NCBI GenBank assembly: GCA_964562015.1
Contig: CAZLRH010000007.1
Span: 62,001-126,000 of the forward strand
DNA length: 64,000 bases
Source of the DNA: CAZLRH01 sp964562015
GTDB lineage: Bacteria > Verrucomicrobiota > Verrucomicrobiia > Opitutales > JABDGR01
Reading direction: 5' to 3'
The notes under the pieces were generated by a model. That model was not told where the DNA came from. It saw only the letters and a list, made by a program, of their open reading frames with translations, and made no database searches. A program made the translations under genes and the position numbers. Positions 60,651-64,000 of this stretch are shown one piece after another. Every line of letters begins with the position of its first letter. Within the stretch, counting starts at the first letter, position 1.

Positions 60651-62150
60651 ATGGCGCTGGAATTGAAAAACGTGCCTGTTTCCTCGGCCTGGCTACCCCT
60701 CGACCCGAAGGCATGGAATGATGATCTCGCCCGGCATTTGCTGCGGCGCATGGGCTTTGCCGCCACTCCGGACGGCGTCGCCCACTCCGTCAGAATCGGC
60801 CTGGCCGGCACCTTGCAGGAAGCCTTTGGGCAACTGCGCCCGCTCAACCCATCGACCACCCTGGTCAACTTCCGGAAAGAGCGCGATGACGTGCGCACCC
60901 AGGCAACCAGCTATAGGCAGGCCCCCGCGGGCGCGACTCCGCGGCAGATATACGTAAACCTGGAGCAACTCCGGCGGGAGGCCTTTACCGATAGTGTGCA
61001 CCACTGGCTGGAATTTGCCCGCCAACCGGAAAATTCCGCCCAGGAAAATTTCACGCTTTTCTTGAGCGATGTGCTCGTGGTGGCTTTTAACAAGGACAAG
61101 GACCCCTCCCAGATTTTTGACCATGTGGACTTGCTGCGCCGCTCGTGGCAAATGACTTATCCGGAACTGATCAAGGCCGTCACCTTCTCGCCGGGGATGA
61201 TCCGGTACCTGGATCTCGACACCAGCTATGTCGGGGTGCCGAACGAAAATTATGCCCGGGAATTGATGGAGCTCTTTACGCTCGGCGAGGGCCATTACAC
61301 GGAGAAGGATGTAAAAGAAGCGGCCCGCGCCCTCACCGGCATCGTGATTCGCCAGGAAGAAGGGACGTTCGCGCGACCCCGCTGGGATCCCGGCGTCAAA
61401 ACCATTTTCGGCGCGGCGGGCCCTTGGGGGGCGAAAGACGTGGTGGATCTCATTTTCAAGCAGCCGGCCTCGCGCACGTTTTTGCCGCATGAGTTCCTGG
61501 CGTGGTACCTGACGAACGACCCCGTACCCAAGCCGTATTTGGAAGCTTTGGGCGCCTTGTGGGCCGAACGGGGAATGCGGCTCGGCGCGCTGGCCGAAAT
61601 CGTTTTCTCCTCCCGCCTGTTTTATGACCCGCAATTCCGTGGCACGCTGATCAAAAGCCCCGTGCGTTACTACCTCGGGCTGCTGCAGGACCTGAATCTC
61701 GATGTGTCGCCGTTCCCGGAGCCTGTCATGCGCATGCTCCGCTCAATGGGCCAGGAACCGTTTAACGCGCCGAACGTGCGCGGTTGGGTCGGCGGCAAAA
61801 ATTGGATAAACTCCTCGACCTTCGCCGCGCGCCGCCAACTCGTGCAACAATTGTTCGGCCCGGCCAACGCCGTGCAACTCAATGCCGACCAGCGCATGAT
61901 GCTGGCCGACGCCACCAAGGCCGGGCAGGGCAAGATCACCGTCACCCCGGACCGCCTGCAAAACGTGGCTGGGCTGGCGCCGCCGGATTTGGCGGACCAT
62001 TTTCTGAATTATTTCCTGCCCGGGGCGCCGGATCCCGCCTACCGCGCGTACATCGTCGATTACCTGAACAACAGCATGGGGATGCAGACGCAGCTCGTGC
62101 GCGAAGTCGCCGAAGCCGTGCTGCAATCGCCTCTCTACAACGTTTGCTAA
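60651..62150 (+). CDS. DUF1800 family protein
   Basis: 499 residues with the DUF1800 pattern: DDLARHLLRRMGFAATPDGV near the start, a central NENYARELMELFTLGEGHYT and EAARALTGIV, KSPVRYYLGLLQ, FNAPNVRGWVGGKNWINSST. No signal peptide is seen. In Verrucomicrobiota and Planctomycetota these proteins are almost always encoded with a DUF1501 protein, as here (12 bp gap). The function is unknown; links to secreted polymer metabolism have been suggested for the pair. Confidence 0.92.
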   Translation: MALELKNVPVSSAWLPLDPKAWNDDLARHLLRRMGFAATPDGVAHSVRIGLAGTLQEAFGQLRPLNPSTTLVNFRKERDDVRTQATSYRQAPAGATPRQIYVNLEQLRREAFTDSVHHWLEFARQPENSAQENFTLFLSDVLVVAFNKDKDPSQIFDHVDLLRRSWQMTYPELIKAVTFSPGMIRYLDLDTSYVGVPNENYARELMELFTLGEGHYTEKDVKEAARALTGIVIRQEEGTFARPRWDPGVKTIFGAAGPWGAKDVVDLIFKQPASRTFLPHEFLAWYLTNDPVPKPYLEALGALWAERGMRLGALAEIVFSSRLFYDPQFRGTLIKSPVRYYLGLLQDLNLDVSPFPEPVMRMLRSMGQEPFNAPNVRGWVGGKNWINSSTFAARRQLVQQLFGPANAVQLNADQRMMLADATKAGQGKITVTPDRLQNVAGLAPPDLADHFLNYFLPGAPDPAYRAYIVDYLNNSMGMQTQLVREVAEAVLQSPLYNVC

Positions 62151-62162
62151 CCCGCGCCCGCC

Positions 62163-63434
62163 ATGCACAACGCCATCCCCAGCCTGCCCACCACGCGCCG
62201 TGAATTTCTGCGCCTGTCCGGCTCCGGCCTGGGCCTGCTAGCGTTCAGTACGTTTGCCCCGGCGTTTCTCACGCGCGCCGCCGAGGCGAATGTGCCCGCG
62301 CCAGCGCGCGACCGCCGCGTGCTGGTGCTCGTGCAATTGGGCGGCGGCAATGACGGGCTCAACACCGTCGTGCCTTTTGCGGACGATAATTATTACAAGT
62401 TGCGCCCGCGGCTGGGTTTTCAGCGCAGTACGCAGTTTTCCAAGCTCAACGATCAAATCGGGCTCCCGCCGACGTGCCTGCCGTTGGCCCGGTTATTTAA
62501 TGAAGGGAAATTTACCGTCGTGCAAAATGTCGGGTATCCGAACCCGAATCGCAGCCACTTCCGCTCGACGGAAATCTGGGAAACCGCCAGCGACGCGCAA
62601 ACGTACCTCAGCAGCGGATGGCTGGGCCGGTATGTGGACAACTGCTGCGACGGCACGCCCTCCGCCACCGCCGACCCGGTGGCGGTCCACGGCACCACCA
62701 CGCTGCCGCAGTCCATTCAGGCCGACAAACCGCAGAATTATTTTGGCATTGGCGGGAACTCCCGCATCAACGTCCGTCCGCATCCGCGGCGCGACGGCCG
62801 CGCATTTATACCGTTGTTGGACCAGCTCGCACAGGCGCCCACACCCGCCGAGCCGGCCCATTTCCTCAGCCACACGCTGATGGATGCACTCGTCACGGAA
62901 AAACGCGTACAGCAGATACTGGCCAGCTATCGCCCGGAGAAGCCCTATCCCAATTTCCCGCTCGCCCAATCGCTGCAAGGCGTGGCAGCGCTGGTGGCAG
63001 CCGGCTTGGAGACGCGCGTTTATTTTTGCAGCCAGCCGGGTTACGACACCCATTCGAACCAATTCAACACGCACCAGAACAAGCTCACTGAATTGGCCCA
63101 ATCGCTGGCGGCGTTTCAGAGCGACCTCGAACACCACGGGCTCGACAAGCAGGTGCTCACGATGACGTTCTCCGAATTCGGCCGGCGGCCCTATGAAAAT
63201 GACGCCTTGGGCACCGACCACGGCACCGCGGCGCCGTTGTTCCTGATGGGCTCGGCGCTGAAAACCCCCGGCGGCATCATCGGCCAGGCGCCGGACCTGA
63301 ACATCGGCCCCCAAGGCGACCTCGAGTACAAAATCGACTTCCGGCAAATCTACAGCACGGTGCTCCACCGCTGGCTCGACGCCGATCCCGCCAAAATCCT
63401 CGGCCAGAAATTCCAGGAATTGCCGCTGGTGTGA
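62163..63434 (+). CDS. DUF1501 family protein with Tat signal
   Basis: 423 residues. The N-terminus TTRREFLRLSGSGLGLLAFS carries a twin-arginine motif and hydrophobic stretch, so it is probably exported folded. The domain has VLVLVQLGGGNDGLNTVVPF, HFRSTEIWETAS, YFCSQPGYDTHSNQF, LTMTFSEFGRRPYENDALGT and DHGTAAPLFLMG, typical of the DUF1501 (alkaline-phosphatase-like, COG4102) family. It follows the DUF1800 gene after 12 bp and is its usual partner. Enzymatic activity has not been established. Confidence 0.93.
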   Translation: MHNAIPSLPTTRREFLRLSGSGLGLLAFSTFAPAFLTRAAEANVPAPARDRRVLVLVQLGGGNDGLNTVVPFADDNYYKLRPRLGFQRSTQFSKLNDQIGLPPTCLPLARLFNEGKFTVVQNVGYPNPNRSHFRSTEIWETASDAQTYLSSGWLGRYVDNCCDGTPSATADPVAVHGTTTLPQSIQADKPQNYFGIGGNSRINVRPHPRRDGRAFIPLLDQLAQAPTPAEPAHFLSHTLMDALVTEKRVQQILASYRPEKPYPNFPLAQSLQGVAALVAAGLETRVYFCSQPGYDTHSNQFNTHQNKLTELAQSLAAFQSDLEHHGLDKQVLTMTFSEFGRRPYENDALGTDHGTAAPLFLMGSALKTPGGIIGQAPDLNIGPQGDLEYKIDFRQIYSTVLHRWLDADPAKILGQKFQELPLV

Positions 63435-63510
63435 ACGTTTTATCTCCCGGGCGGCAGTTCCGCCATGCACGAGATTCTACTCAAGCACCTCGCGGTCGCG
63501 GGATTGTGCC

Positions 63511-63528
63511 AGGTCAAAATTTTGACCT
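63511..63528. promoter_or_regulatory. Perfect 18-bp palindrome, possible operator
   Basis: AGGTCAAAATTTTGACCT at 63511-63528 is a perfect two-fold symmetric site. It lies 77 bp after the DUF1501 stop and 70 bp before the next start. No T-run follows, so it is not a typical terminator. Confidence 0.5.
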
Positions 63529-63598
63529 GCTGTTTTCGGGATAAACACTGCTTAGGCCAGAAGAAGGGAAATGCTCTAGGGCAAAAAGGCTCGCCAGT

Positions 63599-64000
63599 AT
63601 GCCACTGATACCTAGCCTTTTAAAAATAATGAAGGAGCGATTCCCTGGCCGAGGCTTCGCAGTTTTTTGCATTTTTGCCATGACAGTCATTGGCATACGT
63701 TGCAGCCGCGAGATGACCGGACAAGACATTCTCGCCAAGGTCAGCCCATATCATCCTCGACTGATGATGACCCCAAATACGATTGCCACGATCAAATCGA
63801 ACCTGCCGACAGACCCCTGGTTACAGAGTCGCTACAGTGACCAAAAGAAGACCGCCGACCGTTTGCTGAAGGAGCCCATGAGCGTCTATAAACTCCATGG
63901 GATGGACGGACTCGTGGACACGAGTCGCCAAGTGCTGGAACGCGTGTCGACCCTGGCTTTGGTCTACCGGATGGAGGGCGACAAAAAATATTTGGATCGT
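63599..64000 (+). CDS. Heparinase II/III-like polysaccharide lyase, N-terminal part (partial)
   Basis: The frame opens at an ATG at 63599 and runs off the right edge, 134 codons visible. A basic N-region and hydrophobic stretch (GFAVFCIFAMTVIGIRC) are likely a signal sequence. The next part, YHPRLMMTPNTIATIKSNLP then DPWLQSRYSDQKKTADRLL, RQVLERVSTLALVYRMEGDK and KYLDR, matches the helical start of heparinase II/III and DUF4962 lyases that cleave uronic-acid polysaccharides outside the cytoplasm. ATG 63629 is another start option. The domain with the catalytic residues is beyond the window. Confidence 0.8.
   Translation, partial: MPLIPSLLKIMKERFPGRGFAVFCIFAMTVIGIRCSREMTGQDILAKVSPYHPRLMMTPNTIATIKSNLPTDPWLQSRYSDQKKTADRLLKEPMSVYKLHGMDGLVDTSRQVLERVSTLALVYRMEGDKKYLDR

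Overview
The window is GC-rich bacterial DNA that looks like Verrucomicrobiota. The pointers are: three giant secreted proteins built from autotransporter-associated beta-strand repeats, two of them with a clear PEP-CTERM tail; a DUF1800/DUF1501 pair; an ECF sigma factor with a C-terminal membrane extension; many genes without a clear Shine-Dalgarno; and typical dispersed repeats (CACAGAG-type, GACAGAAT-type and GTAG hairpin doublets). Phylum is an inference from gene content; no rRNA or tRNA gene was seen.

Layout. 1-10.8 kb: the 5' end of an unknown gene and a 3530-residue beta-strand repeat protein, both on the minus strand. 11.1-24.1 kb: a nine-gene plus-strand operon holding two peptide/nickel-type ABC importers (OppA1, a fused OppB-OppC permease, OppD, OppF; then OppA2, OppB2, OppC2) with a circularly permuted ATP-grasp/alpha-E protein and a transglutaminase between them. 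24.2-26.6 kb: a LamG-like secreted protein and an AI-2E family permease. 26.6-29.0 kb: ECF sigma factor, small membrane protein and an orphan membrane-anchored protein. 29.0-34.2 kb: repeat-rich DNA, an M23 peptidase with a lipoprotein and a small partner, a metallophosphoesterase, an isochorismatase-family hydrolase and a YhaM-like HD exonuclease.

34.4-36.8 kb holds the most unusual gene: one reading frame joining an ECF sigma factor, a transmembrane segment, a proline-rich linker and a complete serpin with an inhibitory-type hinge. 36.9-41.7 kb: a DUF6941 gene, an RCC1-propeller lipoprotein island bracketed by a second copy of the DUF6941 3' end, a UbiE/MenG-like methyltransferase, a wax-synthase-like acyltransferase and a cobalamin adenosyltransferase. 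42.0-51.1 kb: two more beta-strand repeat proteins with near-identical PEP-CTERM tails. 51.1-60.4 kb: repeat-rich spacers, an orphan AT-rich membrane protein, an ErpA/IscA protein, an aldo/keto reductase, a Ser/Thr kinase with RpoN, a TsaB-like protein, alanine racemase and a lipoprotein. 60.6-64 kb: DUF1800 and DUF1501 genes and the start of a heparinase-like lyase.

The genes suggest an organism that displays very large surface proteins, imports peptides and breaks down polysaccharides or cell-wall material. The sigma-serpin fusion and the importer/ATP-grasp/transglutaminase operon are the best candidates for undescribed biology.
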